A stretch of 64,000 nt of DNA from Pareuzebyella sediminis (lineage in GTDB: Bacteria; Bacteroidota; Bacteroidia; Flavobacteriales; Flavobacteriaceae), in NCBI RefSeq assembly GCF_008367235.1, contig NZ_VTZS01000001.1, positions 744,001 through 808,000 of the forward strand, read 5' to 3'. A program made the translations under genes and the position numbers. Below are positions 19,589 through 28,925 of the stretch, piece after piece. Numbering within the stretch: position 1 is the first letter of the stretch; every line of letters begins with the position of its first letter. The notes below the pieces were generated by a model. It made no database searches, had not been told where the DNA came from, and saw only the letters and a program-made list of their open reading frames with translations.

Positions 19589-20461
19589 ATGGTATTTCGT
19601 ACCCTATTAATCTCCGCAGCAGGTTTTCTATTCATTGGATGTAACTCGACCAAACGTATAGCGCAAGAAACCATACTTTTAGGTCCTGGTGAGCGAGCGA
19701 TACCGACACCTCGCGGCCAAAGCAGCACAGGAACTACTGCATATACCTATGATTTTGATGACCATGACTTTATTCGCCTCGAACCGGTACCCATTAAACC
19801 CATATTACCCAATGGCGAAAATATAGCGGAACAACTCGAAACCGCCACCGAGGCCATCGAAGTCAGCGCCCTAGTAGATTCGGATTTCAAGAGTCCGGTG
19901 GCCGATAAAATTGTTGAAAACTATATCAATAGTGATAATAAAGAACCTGAAGGTCATTGCCTTGAAGTAAGTAAATCCCGTTTTGAGAAAGCGTATAAAG
20001 AGGTATATGGCCATTCGCCGTATCAAGATTTACCGGATAGCATGGCTACCCAAAAATTTACCCCTAAAAGGGTATTCGATTTGCTGTACGTCTCCGCTTC
20101 AAAAACGGACCAGGACTGGCGAAGCCTTCCAGAAAAATATAGAGGTAAGGGCAATGCCGGGGCTCTTGCCTATGCGGGTATGGGAACTTTGGTAGATTCA
20201 TCAGGTATATGGAGTGGCCAATTAAGACCCGGAGCACTCATGCAAGTTTGGCGGTTCAAGGAAGATTATGAACGGGTCGCGGAGGGTGTAGATGTAAAAA
20301 AAATAGATCCTTATGGTCATTCGTTCATTTTTATCAGCTATGTACGTGATGAAAAAAATGCTATTGTGGGGCTTAAAATTGCGGATCAGGGTTTTCAAAG
20401 CTACAGGCCATTAATCCCCCGGGATTATGAAGTTTGGTGGGGAGTGAACCTAACTATTTAG
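19589..20461 (+). CDS. Lipoprotein of unknown function
   Basis: The start at 19589 gives a compact lipoprotein signal MVFRTLLISAAGFLFIGC; an in-frame ATG at 19556 would add eleven residues. The product is about 290 aa. The C-terminal half (YGHSFIFISYVRDEKN, GLKIADQGFQSYRPL, YEVWWGVNL) has a His/Asp arrangement reminiscent of NlpC/P60-like cysteine peptidase folds and of proteins that handle cell-wall peptides, but no certain catalytic cysteine is seen. The next gene is a likely papain-fold secreted protein on the same strand, suggesting related roles. Confidence 0.7.
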   Translation: MVFRTLLISAAGFLFIGCNSTKRIAQETILLGPGERAIPTPRGQSSTGTTAYTYDFDDHDFIRLEPVPIKPILPNGENIAEQLETATEAIEVSALVDSDFKSPVADKIVENYINSDNKEPEGHCLEVSKSRFEKAYKEVYGHSPYQDLPDSMATQKFTPKRVFDLLYVSASKTDQDWRSLPEKYRGKGNAGALAYAGMGTLVDSSGIWSGQLRPGALMQVWRFKEDYERVAEGVDVKKIDPYGHSFIFISYVRDEKNAIVGLKIADQGFQSYRPLIPRDYEVWWGVNLTI

Positions 20462-20564
20462 TAGAACGGACACCTGTTCCATTATAATTTAACATTTTTA
20501 ATGTAATTTCTTCGTATCTAATAGGTTATCATAATACCATCTACCTATAATTTATAGAAAAGAC

Positions 20565-21296
20565 ATGTTATTTTTTTTGTTCCTCCTTTCTTTAGGTTTT
20601 GCAAACGAAAAACCTCTACCTCTATCGGAGACCATATGTTTTAATGAGAAGGTACCCTTAGGGTTCCATGCGGATGTAGATAGTATTGCGGTGGCTTATG
20701 CCAATGCCAAAGGAAACGCCGATCGACTTCGGATGCGCTTAAGAGAGGGCCTTCGTTCGGGTACTATTTCATATGATCATATTAGATCGGCTTTTGCCGA
20801 TCATTTGGTAGACCAGATTATACCGCACTGGTACGGTACCCCTTGGAGTTTTGGAGGTCATACCGATATACCTAACCAGGGTAAAATTGCATGTGGCTAT
20901 TTTATATCTACCACCCTGCGTGATATGGGCATCAATCTCAACCGCTATACCTTGGCACAAAAGTCACCGGCGGATGAGGCAAAAATGATCAGCTGCGGTG
21001 CCGTTATTACCGAAGTTCATCAAGATACCCCGAAAAGGGCTTATGAAGCGATCGATCAATTAACGAACGAGGGACTCTACTTTATAGGTTTTGACGAAGG
21101 GCATGTGGGCTATCTTTTAAAACGGGAAGGCGAACTGTTCTTAATTCATTCCAATTATCTTTCCCCGGTCTCGGTATGTATGGAAGCCCTTGAAGATTCA
21201 CGAGTGTTCAGGAGTTTTAAGAAATTTCATCTGGTCCCAATTTCCCATAACGATACGCTTTTACAACGCTGGTTAGACCAAGCTTCGGTATTGTAA
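20565..21296 (+). CDS. Secreted papain-like (NlpC/P60-type) cysteine hydrolase, putative
   Basis: A 243 aa protein with a short signal (first 13-15 residues). It has the expected order for a papain-like fold: WYGTPWSFGG leading to a cysteine in GKIACGYFIS, then His in EGHVGYLLKREG and another in LFLIHSNYL. The hydrolase assignment is from motif order only; the cleaved bond is not known. It is the second gene of a same-strand pair with the lipoprotein upstream (103 bases). Confidence 0.65.
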   Translation: MLFFLFLLSLGFANEKPLPLSETICFNEKVPLGFHADVDSIAVAYANAKGNADRLRMRLREGLRSGTISYDHIRSAFADHLVDQIIPHWYGTPWSFGGHTDIPNQGKIACGYFISTTLRDMGINLNRYTLAQKSPADEAKMISCGAVITEVHQDTPKRAYEAIDQLTNEGLYFIGFDEGHVGYLLKREGELFLIHSNYLSPVSVCMEALEDSRVFRSFKKFHLVPISHNDTLLQRWLDQASVL

Positions 21297-21458
21297 TACA
21301 TCGCACACCCCTAACGCCCTAGATTTTCACTGTTTTTTTTCCCGTGCTTCCTATTAAAGAGATAGTTATCCCTTGTTCTTTCCTATGGGTCGCCTCTAAA
21401 AATTGACGTACTGGATAATCACATCAAACCGGCAAATTGCACTTGGCCTTAACTAAAG

Positions 21459-21489
21459 AAAAGGCCAACTTTTGACAGCTGGCCTTTTT
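21459..21489. terminator. Bidirectional hairpin terminator with an alternative third arm
   Basis: AAAAGGCCA (21459-21467) pairs with TGGCCTTTT (21480-21488). It separates the convergent papain-like and sigma-factor genes. A further TGGCCTT arm at 21444-21450 could pair with the same left arm, giving a competing hairpin. Confidence 0.85.
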
Positions 21490-21514
21490 ATTGTGATATG
21501 GGACCTTTATATTC

Positions 21515-22375
21515 TTACAAATACATTTTCAACATTTCGTTCTGAGATCGGCTACGCAGTACACGAATAGCTTTTTCCCTGATTTGTCGTACCCGTTCGC
21601 GGGTAATGTCAAAGAGTTCCCCGATTTCGCTGAGACTTTTTGGGGTTCGTTTCCCAATACCATAATAAAGCTGTAAAATTTCACTTTCTCTTTCGGGCAG
21701 CGATTTTAAAGCCTGTTTCAGGTCTGTACTAAGGGAGTCTTTCATCATTTCGGCATCAGGACTAACCGTATCGTTAGATTTGATAACATTATACAGATTC
21801 GAAGATTCACCTTCCTCGAAGGGGGCATCCATGGAGAGGTGCTTGCCCGAATTCTTCATCGCCAGTTTAACGCTCTTGGGGCTCATATCGAGTTCCCTGG
21901 CGATTTCAACCGCGCTTGGGGGTCTTTGATAGGTTTGTTCCAAAGAAGAATATACCTTCCTTATTTTACTGATTTCACCAATTTTGTTCAAAGGCAAGCG
22001 CACAATACGCGATTGTTCCGACATGGCCTGTAAAATGGATTGCCGAATCCACCAAACGGCGTAGGAAATAAATTTAAAACCACGGGTTTCGTCGAAACGT
22101 TTTGCGGCTTTGACCAAACCGATATTCCCTTCGTTGATAAGATCGGAAAGCCGAAGCCCGTTCCCTTGATAATGTTTTGCGGCGGAAACCACAAAACGTA
22201 AATTGGCATTTACTAATTTGTTAAGGGCAATTTGATCTCCTTCACGAATTCTTCTAGCCAATTCTACTTCCTCTTCTGCAGTAATCAAATCAATCTTTGA
22301 TATTTCTTGAAAGTACTTTTCCAAGGATTTCGAATCTCTGTTCGTGATTTGTTTCGTGATCTTTAATTGCCTCAT
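21515..22375 (-). CDS. RpoD/SigA-type RNA polymerase sigma factor (copy 1)
   Basis: A 286 aa group 1/2 sigma-70. Region 1.2 starts at DSKSLEKYFQEISKIDL, region 2 has LRFVVSAAKHY, LIQEGNxGL-like [24 protein letters not shown] and [10 protein letters not shown], and region 4.2 ends in [16 protein letters not shown]. It lacks the long region 1.1, as is normal in Bacteroidetes. It is more divergent from the canonical flavobacterial form than the copy at 61.9 kb (for example [22 protein letters not shown] and a serine-rich middle), so I infer an alternative role rather than the main housekeeping factor. Confidence 0.93.
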   Translation of the reverse strand: MRQLKITKQITNRDSKSLEKYFQEISKIDLITAEEEVELARRIREGDQIALNKLVNANLRFVVSAAKHYQGNGLRLSDLINEGNIGLVKAAKRFDETRGFKFISYAVWWIRQSILQAMSEQSRIVRLPLNKIGEISKIRKVYSSLEQTYQRPPSAVEIARELDMSPKSVKLAMKNSGKHLSMDAPFEEGESSNLYNVIKSNDTVSPDAEMMKDSLSTDLKQALKSLPERESEILQLYYGIGKRTPKSLSEIGELFDITRERVRQIREKAIRVLRSRSQNEMLKMYL

Positions 22376-22748
22376 ATATTTATTTTGTTTAAAGTTTACC
22401 TTTTATAATTTAACAATATTTAGCAGAAAACCTAATAAATCCTTGGTTTCTTTAGTTTTTTTCTTAAAACAGGTGCTCAATTAGTTCCTCTGACGCACAC
22501 ACCATGCTTGCTGTTTTTAGTATTTCACGACAAAAGCCCTTACTGCAATGCCTTACCTACTACACCTGATTTCTTACCATGTACAAATTCTTAGGTGTTT
22601 TACGATGTGATTTTATACCGAAAACCCCACTAAAAGAAGGGTATGCTAATGGTTTGCGCTAGGTCGCTTTGCTTGAGCAGGGTTTCGAAATGGAATTGAT
22701 TATCTTCATCATTTTAAAATAAATCCCTATGAAACACAAGCTATTGGA
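22376..22748. other. Divergent intergenic region
   Basis: About 370 bases between divergent genes, holding their promoters. A seven-codon frame beginning ATGAAACACAAG ends in TGA overlapping the ATGATG start of the downstream epimerase gene; I cannot show that it is translated. Nothing else is recognisable. Confidence 0.5.
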
Positions 22749-23708
22749 ATGATGAAGCCGATTGAAAAAAAAATTCTGGTTACCGGAGCCACCGGTAAGG
22801 TAGGGCAGGCTTTCATCAACACTTTTCTTAGTGATCCTACACAAAAAGGAAGCATAAGGGCGCTCTGTCATACGCGTAGTTTAACACCCCATAGCCGTTT
22901 AGAGGTAATTCATGGTTCCATATCCGACAGGGCTACCGTGGAAAAGGCCATGGACGATATTACCCATGTGGTTCACTTGGCCACCCCGAAAGAAAATCCT
23001 GAAACCATCATCGATGTTGCTGTTAAAGGCTTGTTCTGGTTGCTGGAAAGTTGTAGAAAAGCCAGTAGTTTCAAACGCTTTGTATTGATCGGTGGAGACG
23101 CCTGCGTAGGACATTATTTTTATCCGTACCAAAACCCGATCACTGAGCAGCAAGCCTTTGCCGCCTATCCCGGTTGCTATGCATTGTCAAAAGTACTTGA
23201 GGAAACCATGCTGCAACAATATGTCGTGCAATACAACCTTGATGGCACCTGTCTTCGTGCTCCTTGGATAATGCAGGGCGACGATTTAAAGCGTCATCTT
23301 ACCTTTGCAGAAGAGGTGTTCGGCGTACCTGAATGGCACAAAATGGTGAAGGCCCGCACTGCGCTCGAATATCAAAAAAAGCAAACCATTCCTTTAATGT
23401 ACGATGCAAAGGGAAACCCCATGCAAAGGAATATGGTGCATCTTAACGACCTTGTGGTTGCGATAGGCATCGCCCTGGATCACATGGAGGCCAAACAGCA
23501 AACCTTTAATATAGCCATGGACGAGCCATTTGATTATGGCAAGGCGGCCGACTATCTCTTAAAAACGCGGAAGATACCATCGGTACCGGTGGCTACGGAA
23601 TACCATTCCACTTGGCTCGATACCACCAAAGCCAAATTTTTACTCGGCTGGCGGCCAACATACGGATTGGAACAAATGATAGACGAAGCCTGGGGGAGTA
23701 TTTCTTAG
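22749..23708 (+). CDS. NAD-dependent epimerase/dehydratase (extended SDR)
   Basis: A 319 aa extended SDR with VTGATGKVGQAF (nucleotide-binding loop), VHLATPKENP, and the YALSK catalytic pair. Members act on nucleotide sugars or related carbonyl compounds. The C-terminal DTTKAKFLLGWRPTYGLEQMI is the usual end of such epimerases. No pathway partner is adjacent, so the substrate is unknown. Confidence 0.88.
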   Translation: MMKPIEKKILVTGATGKVGQAFINTFLSDPTQKGSIRALCHTRSLTPHSRLEVIHGSISDRATVEKAMDDITHVVHLATPKENPETIIDVAVKGLFWLLESCRKASSFKRFVLIGGDACVGHYFYPYQNPITEQQAFAAYPGCYALSKVLEETMLQQYVVQYNLDGTCLRAPWIMQGDDLKRHLTFAEEVFGVPEWHKMVKARTALEYQKKQTIPLMYDAKGNPMQRNMVHLNDLVVAIGIALDHMEAKQQTFNIAMDEPFDYGKAADYLLKTRKIPSVPVATEYHSTWLDTTKAKFLLGWRPTYGLEQMIDEAWGSIS

Positions 23709-23879
23709 TACTAGGTTTGGCACTTTATATAAAGCTGGACATGCGACTACATAAAAGGTATAAGGGCGCATATCATTATTTGAAAATCAGCATAAGACCA
23801 ATAGAAGACCCCGAAATCAGTATTCCTATCTGTTTCCGTAGGCGTTTTAGCAAAAAGAAATAAGACTATCGATCATGGT

Positions 23880-23912
23880 ATTGGTTTGAATCCATAAGGC
23901 TAAACCAATTTT
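23880..23912 (-). terminator. Possible terminator hairpin
   Basis: ATTGGTTT/AAACCAAT, eight base pairs around a 14-base loop, lies just beyond the end of the minus-strand transporter gene. It lacks a long T-run, so it is only a weak candidate. Confidence 0.35.
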
Positions 23913-23922
23913 ACGGAAGATC

Positions 23923-26106
23923 TTACTTTTCCTTGATAAAATTTAGGTCCAACACATTAAAATTATGGGCAGCTTTAACCAAAAGCGTAGAGCCGATAGT
24001 TTCAAATAACTGATTGGTCTTAACGATAAACTCCGCTTGCTGTTCAATCTTATAATTGGGAATACCCACCAAGGTTAAATCGGTTGTTGCAGAATATTTC
24101 TCGATCAAATCGTAAAACGCCCTTTGCTGTACGGCATTATGAATAATCTCTATTTCTACGTCTACTCGAAGATCCTCGACAAGCTTATATATTTTATTAT
24201 ACACAATGGCAGTATCTACATTGTTATTATTGACGAACAACACTCTGATATTTGTATCCTGCCAGCGTGGCGAGGCGATAATAAAGCGCGCGATATTAAG
24301 CATCATTTCGGCATTTTTACTATCGGTTTCGCGCCACCATAAATCGACTGCTTTGTAATTTCCAAATTTTGTCCTTTTATCAAAATCCAGATATAATAGA
24401 TTATAATCCAAATGGAGTAAGACTTCCGTCATTTCAGCGTATTCCTTAGAATCTTCCAGCCCTTTTGGCCAACCCATCATGATCGTATTGGGTTCAACAC
24501 CTGAAAAGCCAAACGTAGTAGCTATATTTTTAATTCCCGTATAGATATTGTCCACTTTAATTTGCCTCGCAAAAATACCTAGGTCTGAAAAAGCCTCGTC
24601 GGTAACGATTTGCTCTGTTTTTTTCAGCGGTTTGTCATTGTCTTTATCTACGATGAGTTTAAAATTGGTGACGATACCTGTGCGGCCGGATACCGTTTTA
24701 CTCAATTCCAATAAGTACGATTGGTGTGCACTTTGCCCACTAAACAAAATGATATTGGGATTCCAACTCGCTTGGACTTCGGTATTCGCATTTATTTTTT
24801 TTAAGCCTTTATTTACAATATTTTCCCAAACACTTCGCCACACATCGTTGGATTGAATTTGTACCTCCTTGCGCTGCAACCAAAAGTATAAACTCGCAAT
24901 AATGGCCAAGGCGGCAAACATAGCAATCATGTCCAACTTAAACATTACCGCAAAACAGGCAAAAAAACCAAGCAAGCCAATCCAGCGTTTAATTTTAAAA
25001 GTGGGCTGAAAATCAGGATTTGCCCAATTTTCGAGAAAAAAAGCAATATTTATAAAACCATAGGCCGTCAGGTAAAACATGGAAACTACACGTGCAATAA
25101 CATCCAATTCTCCGATTAAAATGCCGGCTTCGGCAATAATGAATACGAGTATAAGCGCATTCACCGGTTCGTTGTTTCGTCCTTTTCCTTTAGAAAATAC
25201 TTTGGGTGTTACTTTATCCATCGACATCGCCTGTAAGATCCTGGGACCGCCAAGAATGCCCCCTAGAGCAGATGATAGGGTAGCGCCCCATATACCGGCT
25301 ACTACCGCCGGTGAAAACAGAGCCATTTTCATTAAAATATTATAGTCTGATTTTAGAGTTTCAGAATCGATACTTACAGCAATAAAAATGGCCAGGGATA
25401 TATAAACGACCAGTCCTACCCCAATAGCCCATAGCGTACCTTTGGGGATCGATTTCTTGGGGTCTTTCAAATCACCGCTCATGGCTATTCCAGCAGTAAA
25501 TCCGGTTACCGCAGGAAAAAATACGGCAAATACAATTTCCATGGGTACGGCGCCTTCGGTAGCGACCATATTCACGGTGTCAGGTACAAAATCCCTGGTA
25601 CCAAAGACGATGGATATTAGGGATACAGCAATGGCAGTTAATATAATGTATTGTGTTTTTAAGGCGATGGAAGTGCTGATTAGCGCCAATATGGTAATGG
25701 CAACCAATGCTATGGATCCGGTGATCCTAAAATCAGTAATGGTCATGCCAATGTCAAAAAAATCATTGAAACTTTCGGCAAATCCAATTAAATACAAAGC
25801 GATGGACAGTGCCGTGCCCACATACAGGGAAATACCAATGGAACCCCCAATAGGGATGCCCATACTACGGGAAAGTACATAGTAGACGCCCCCAGCACCA
25901 ATTTTTTTATCCGTAGCCACAGAGGAGATACTCAACCCTGTGGTTATTGAAATCACATGGGCGATACTAATAATAACAATCGCTCCGATCAATCCTGCAT
26001 TACCAACGACCCAGCCCAAACGCATGTACATGATAACGCCCAAAATGGTAAGTAAAGAGGGTGTAAAAACACCGGCAAAGGATCCGAATTTTTGAATTTT
26101 CTTCAT
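23923..26106 (-). CDS. Cation-chloride cotransporter-like permease (APC superfamily, SLC12-like)
   Basis: I take the start at 26106 (MKKIQKFGSFAGVFTPSLLTIL) because it places the first membrane helix as in the family, giving 727 aa; the frame is open for 33 more codons. About twelve membrane segments occupy the first 430 residues, with GVFTPSLLTILGVIMYMRLGW, the hallmark of NKCC/KCC-like proteins and bacterial relatives. The last 290 residues form a cytoplasmic domain with IILFSGQSAHQSYLLEL, as in SLC12 C-termini. It probably moves K+/Na+/Cl- or an amino acid; ion specificity is not predictable here. Confidence 0.88.
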   Translation of the reverse strand: MKKIQKFGSFAGVFTPSLLTILGVIMYMRLGWVVGNAGLIGAIVIISIAHVISITTGLSISSVATDKKIGAGGVYYVLSRSMGIPIGGSIGISLYVGTALSIALYLIGFAESFNDFFDIGMTITDFRITGSIALVAITILALISTSIALKTQYIILTAIAVSLISIVFGTRDFVPDTVNMVATEGAVPMEIVFAVFFPAVTGFTAGIAMSGDLKDPKKSIPKGTLWAIGVGLVVYISLAIFIAVSIDSETLKSDYNILMKMALFSPAVVAGIWGATLSSALGGILGGPRILQAMSMDKVTPKVFSKGKGRNNEPVNALILVFIIAEAGILIGELDVIARVVSMFYLTAYGFINIAFFLENWANPDFQPTFKIKRWIGLLGFFACFAVMFKLDMIAMFAALAIIASLYFWLQRKEVQIQSNDVWRSVWENIVNKGLKKINANTEVQASWNPNIILFSGQSAHQSYLLELSKTVSGRTGIVTNFKLIVDKDNDKPLKKTEQIVTDEAFSDLGIFARQIKVDNIYTGIKNIATTFGFSGVEPNTIMMGWPKGLEDSKEYAEMTEVLLHLDYNLLYLDFDKRTKFGNYKAVDLWWRETDSKNAEMMLNIARFIIASPRWQDTNIRVLFVNNNNVDTAIVYNKIYKLVEDLRVDVEIEIIHNAVQQRAFYDLIEKYSATTDLTLVGIPNYKIEQQAEFIVKTNQLFETIGSTLLVKAAHNFNVLDLNFIKEK

Positions 26107-26418
26107 TGAAAAAATTGGGAGTTGAATATAGCTATTCTTTAGTATATCTGTAGCATGTTCCCTTTTTATGAAGAATGTAGATAGAAATATAACTACATGG
26201 CTCACCTACTAGAGATACGTTGCATGGGCAGCATATTTGGGGTTGGCTCGCTAAAATGAGCTCTATTACCTTTCTTTTGTATTTCTGGTCATGAGCCAAA
26301 GTTATTTTGTCCAATAATTAGTTTTAGAGTAAAAAAATTTATTTTATGGGTTCAATTTTCCCATAGTATAAAAGGAGTATGCCTTATATTTGATTTTAAT
26401 TAGGTAAAAATCAACCGT
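26107..26418. other. Divergent intergenic region
   Basis: About 310 bases between the minus-strand permease and the plus-strand YpfJ-like gene. A promoter-like box is listed separately. No gene is supported. Confidence 0.5.
26385..26392 (+). promoter_or_regulatory. Bacteroidetes-type -7 promoter box
   Basis: TATATTTG fits the TAnnTTTG consensus and lies 26 bases before the ATG of the YpfJ-like gene. No convincing -33 TTG element is visible at the right distance, so confidence is limited. Confidence 0.4.
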
Positions 26419-27309
26419 ATGAAATGGCAAGGGAAACGTCAAAGTTCAAATGTCGATGACCGAAGAGGTCGGTCAAGCTCTGGAAGGGGGTTAGGGGGCT
26501 TCAGTACGAGTTTGCTCGGTCCGATCATTAAACTATTGTTCTCCAAGGTGGGCCTGGTCATTGTGGGGCTGTTCCTTGTAGTTTCGTTTCTTACGGGGAA
26601 TAATCCGTTGACCTTGATCGGGAATTTATTGGGCGGCGGGGTGCCGCAAAGCGCTCCTTCCGGAACCTATGAAGGTACTGCCGAAGAAAATGAACTGGCG
26701 GACTTCAGTGCGGTCATCCTGGCAAGTACCGAAGATGTGTGGAACAATACCTTGGAAAATTACCGGGAACCCACTCTCGTACTGTTTTCAGGCTATGTAT
26801 CCTCCGCCTGTGGTTCCGCCTCAAGTGCCACGGGTCCGTTTTATTGTCCCGGGGATGAAAAACTGTACTTGGACCTTAGTTTTTTTGAGGAGATGGAACG
26901 CCGAATGAACGCTCCCGGCGATTTTGCACAGGCGTATGTCATTGCCCATGAAGTAGGGCACCATATTCAAAAATTAATGGGAATTACCGCCAAAGTCGAT
27001 AGGCTCAGAGGGCAATTAAGTGAGACCGAGTTCAATAAGTATTCGGTACGCTTAGAGTTACAGGCCGATTTTCTTGCCGGCGTATGGGCCAATCGTTCGA
27101 AGCAAATGATGGAAGACGGTGACCTTCAAGAAGCCCTGAACGCCGCGAATGCGATCGGGGACGACCGTCTACAAAAGCAATCCACGGGTAGGGTAGTGCC
27201 CGATTCTTTTACCCATGGTACATCAGCACAACGTATGCGCTGGTTTAAAAAAGGGTTTGAAACCGGTGATATTTCCCAAGGCGATACCTTTAATGCGGAA
27301 ACGCTTTGA
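26419..27309 (+). CDS. ypfJ: YpfJ family putative neutral zinc metallopeptidase
   Basis: A 296 aa protein with a charged N-terminus (MKWQGKRQSSNVDDRRG), one membrane helix at about residues 45-62, and a YpfJ-type domain. The zinc motif HEVGHHIQKL is at about residue 176, and QADFLAGVWA downstream provides the third ligand region. Further family markers are GPFYCPGDEKLYLDL and STGRVVPDSFTHGTSAQRMRWF. It is anchored in the inner membrane with the domain in the periplasm; the physiological substrate of this family is unknown. A terminator follows. Confidence 0.92.
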   Translation: MKWQGKRQSSNVDDRRGRSSSGRGLGGFSTSLLGPIIKLLFSKVGLVIVGLFLVVSFLTGNNPLTLIGNLLGGGVPQSAPSGTYEGTAEENELADFSAVILASTEDVWNNTLENYREPTLVLFSGYVSSACGSASSATGPFYCPGDEKLYLDLSFFEEMERRMNAPGDFAQAYVIAHEVGHHIQKLMGITAKVDRLRGQLSETEFNKYSVRLELQADFLAGVWANRSKQMMEDGDLQEALNAANAIGDDRLQKQSTGRVVPDSFTHGTSAQRMRWFKKGFETGDISQGDTFNAETL

Positions 27310-27345
27310 TATAGTTGGGATCCGTAAGGGCGATTGGGGAATTCA

Positions 27346-27374
27346 TGGTATTCTTTCAGAGTACCATTTTTTTT
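27346..27374 (+). terminator. Rho-independent terminator
   Basis: A nine-base-pair stem (TGGTATTCT with AGAGTACCA, one G-T pair) around TTC is followed by eight T residues, 36 bases after the YpfJ gene. Confidence 0.8.
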
Positions 27375-27726
27375 CAATTCAACTACTTTATACCTCATTT
27401 TGAGGTATTGTTTTACAGCTATTTGCCCTTTCAAAAAACCCTTTTTTTGGACTAAGATTCCCTGTTTTACGAAAATACGTTGCAACCACCTTTATGGTAC
27501 GATGCATGTAATATGATAGCGCCTGCCGATTTTTTGGTGCGTTGCATAGAAAGAACGCCGTTGAGAGGCCGGGATTCGTTGCATTATAGACCAGCGAAGG
27601 GCCAAGATCCCATTAAAATAGCAGGGAGCTAGCTAGTGGGTATCGGTTCAGGGGTAAAATCTTTCAGCCTCAACATAATCAAATTACTTTTTTTATTAAA
27701 TTGATCCGGTGATTAGCTCCCGATCG
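27375..27726. other. Intergenic region
   Basis: About 350 bases without a supported gene. A small palindrome TACCTCATTTTGAGGTA occurs near 27392, and the last 60 bases are AT-rich promoter space for the PepSY gene pair. Confidence 0.45.
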
Positions 27727-28305
27727 ATGAAGCTCAAGAAAATCAATTTTATACAATGGCATCTGTACGCAGGGCTTTTTACGGCCTTTTACGTACTGGC
27801 CTTTGCCATTAGTTCGTTGTTGCTCAACCATGATGCAAAGATTGAAAATACCCATACGACCAGTACATGGCAGGCCATGGTCGATATAGATCCCTCTTTG
27901 AGCGATCAGGATCTTTGCTTAAAGATTCGTGACGACCTTGCTATGATAGGGTGGCCCACGGACTGGAAACGCGAAAATAACGGTATACTGAATTTTAAAA
28001 TCGTCCATCAAGCCAAGGAGAGTCAATTATCGGCAAACCTATCGACGGGCAAGGTAAATGTAAACGAGGTCGGCAAAGGATTTTTTGCCACATTTCAGGC
28101 CTTGCATTTTTTTAGTGGTAAGATACCCAATGGAAACCTTTGGCTAAGGTCGTGGCAAGTGTACCAATGGCTCACCATGATCATCATGGTCATTTCACTG
28201 GTGTCGGGTATGTGGCTTTGGATAAAATACGTACGCAAAAAGAAGTTTATAGCCTTGTTTATATCGATCTGGGCATTATCTCTCTTTTTAATGCTATGGC
28301 TCTAG
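27727..28305 (+). CDS. PepSY-associated membrane protein (first of a pair)
   Basis: The ATG at 27727 is preferred to the in-frame GTG at 27709, giving a 192 aa protein that begins MKLKKINFIQWHLYAGLF. It has three membrane segments (residues 11-32, about 145-166 and 170-190) and a periplasmic PepSY-like loop between the first two. The histidine of WHLYAGL and HFFSGK are placed as in PepSY-TM proteins, half-size members of which act in ferric-siderophore reduction or cytochrome-like electron transfer. Together with the next gene it makes the equivalent of one full-length PepSY-TM protein. Confidence 0.72.
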   Translation: MKLKKINFIQWHLYAGLFTAFYVLAFAISSLLLNHDAKIENTHTTSTWQAMVDIDPSLSDQDLCLKIRDDLAMIGWPTDWKRENNGILNFKIVHQAKESQLSANLSTGKVNVNEVGKGFFATFQALHFFSGKIPNGNLWLRSWQVYQWLTMIIMVISLVSGMWLWIKYVRKKKFIALFISIWALSLFLMLWL

Positions 28306-28340
28306 AACTTTAAGAATTTAATAAAGAATAGATAGAACGG

Positions 28341-28925
28341 ATGGCGCCTTTCATGAAACGCAAAACATATACATGGGTAAAAAACGTTCATTTATATGCC
28401 GCATTGACCACAGTCGTATTTCTGAGCATGTACCTCTTAAGCGGATTAATGATGATGGGGGGAGCTTACGGGGAAGAAATCAAAACATCCGTAGAAATAC
28501 CGATTACCGCCTCGGTTGTTGAAAATGATAGGGAATGGGCGCAATTTATCGAAGACCAAGGCATAGAGGGGAGGCTTATCTGGGAAAGAACTTTCGATTC
28601 GGGAAAAATAATTCGCGAATACAACACCCTGGGCACTATGCATAAACTAGAAATTGCCCCTGATAAAATAACGGTCGACCTGGAAATTGCCCGAAAAGAT
28701 ATGAGTGGTTACATAAACGACTTGCACCGATTAAAGGGGTATAAGGGGCCGATGTTGTATTGGGTATATGCCCTATTGGTCGATGTAACGGCCCTATCGC
28801 TTATTGTGTTCGTGGCAACGGGTATCCCCCTGTGGCTTCAGGTCGTGGATAATCAAAAAATAGGCTGGGCCATACTCATAATCGGTTTGATTTATGTCTG
28901 TATCATCGTGTTCAATTTGATGTAG
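28341..28925 (+). CDS. PepSY-associated membrane protein (second of a pair)
   Basis: A 194 aa protein (an internal start MKRKTYTW at 28353 is also possible). It repeats the plan of its neighbour: WVKNVHLYAALTTVVFLSMYLLSG as the first helix, a periplasmic domain, DLHRLKGYKGPMLYWVYALLVD with a conserved histidine, and two C-terminal helices. It lies 35 bases after the first gene. The pair probably works as one complex; a heme- or iron-reduction role is inferred from the family. Confidence 0.72.
   Translation: MAPFMKRKTYTWVKNVHLYAALTTVVFLSMYLLSGLMMMGGAYGEEIKTSVEIPITASVVENDREWAQFIEDQGIEGRLIWERTFDSGKIIREYNTLGTMHKLEIAPDKITVDLEIARKDMSGYINDLHRLKGYKGPMLYWVYALLVDVTALSLIVFVATGIPLWLQVVDNQKIGWAILIIGLIYVCIIVFNLM

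Noticed and set aside
22730-22753. Seven-codon frame overlapping the start of the epimerase gene, as a possible leader peptide
   Set aside because: Too short to judge, without a hairpin or repeated codons that would suggest attenuation.
23612-23863. Open frame overlapping the end of the epimerase gene
   Set aside because: Most of it is another frame of the epimerase gene and the rest has no protein-like pattern.
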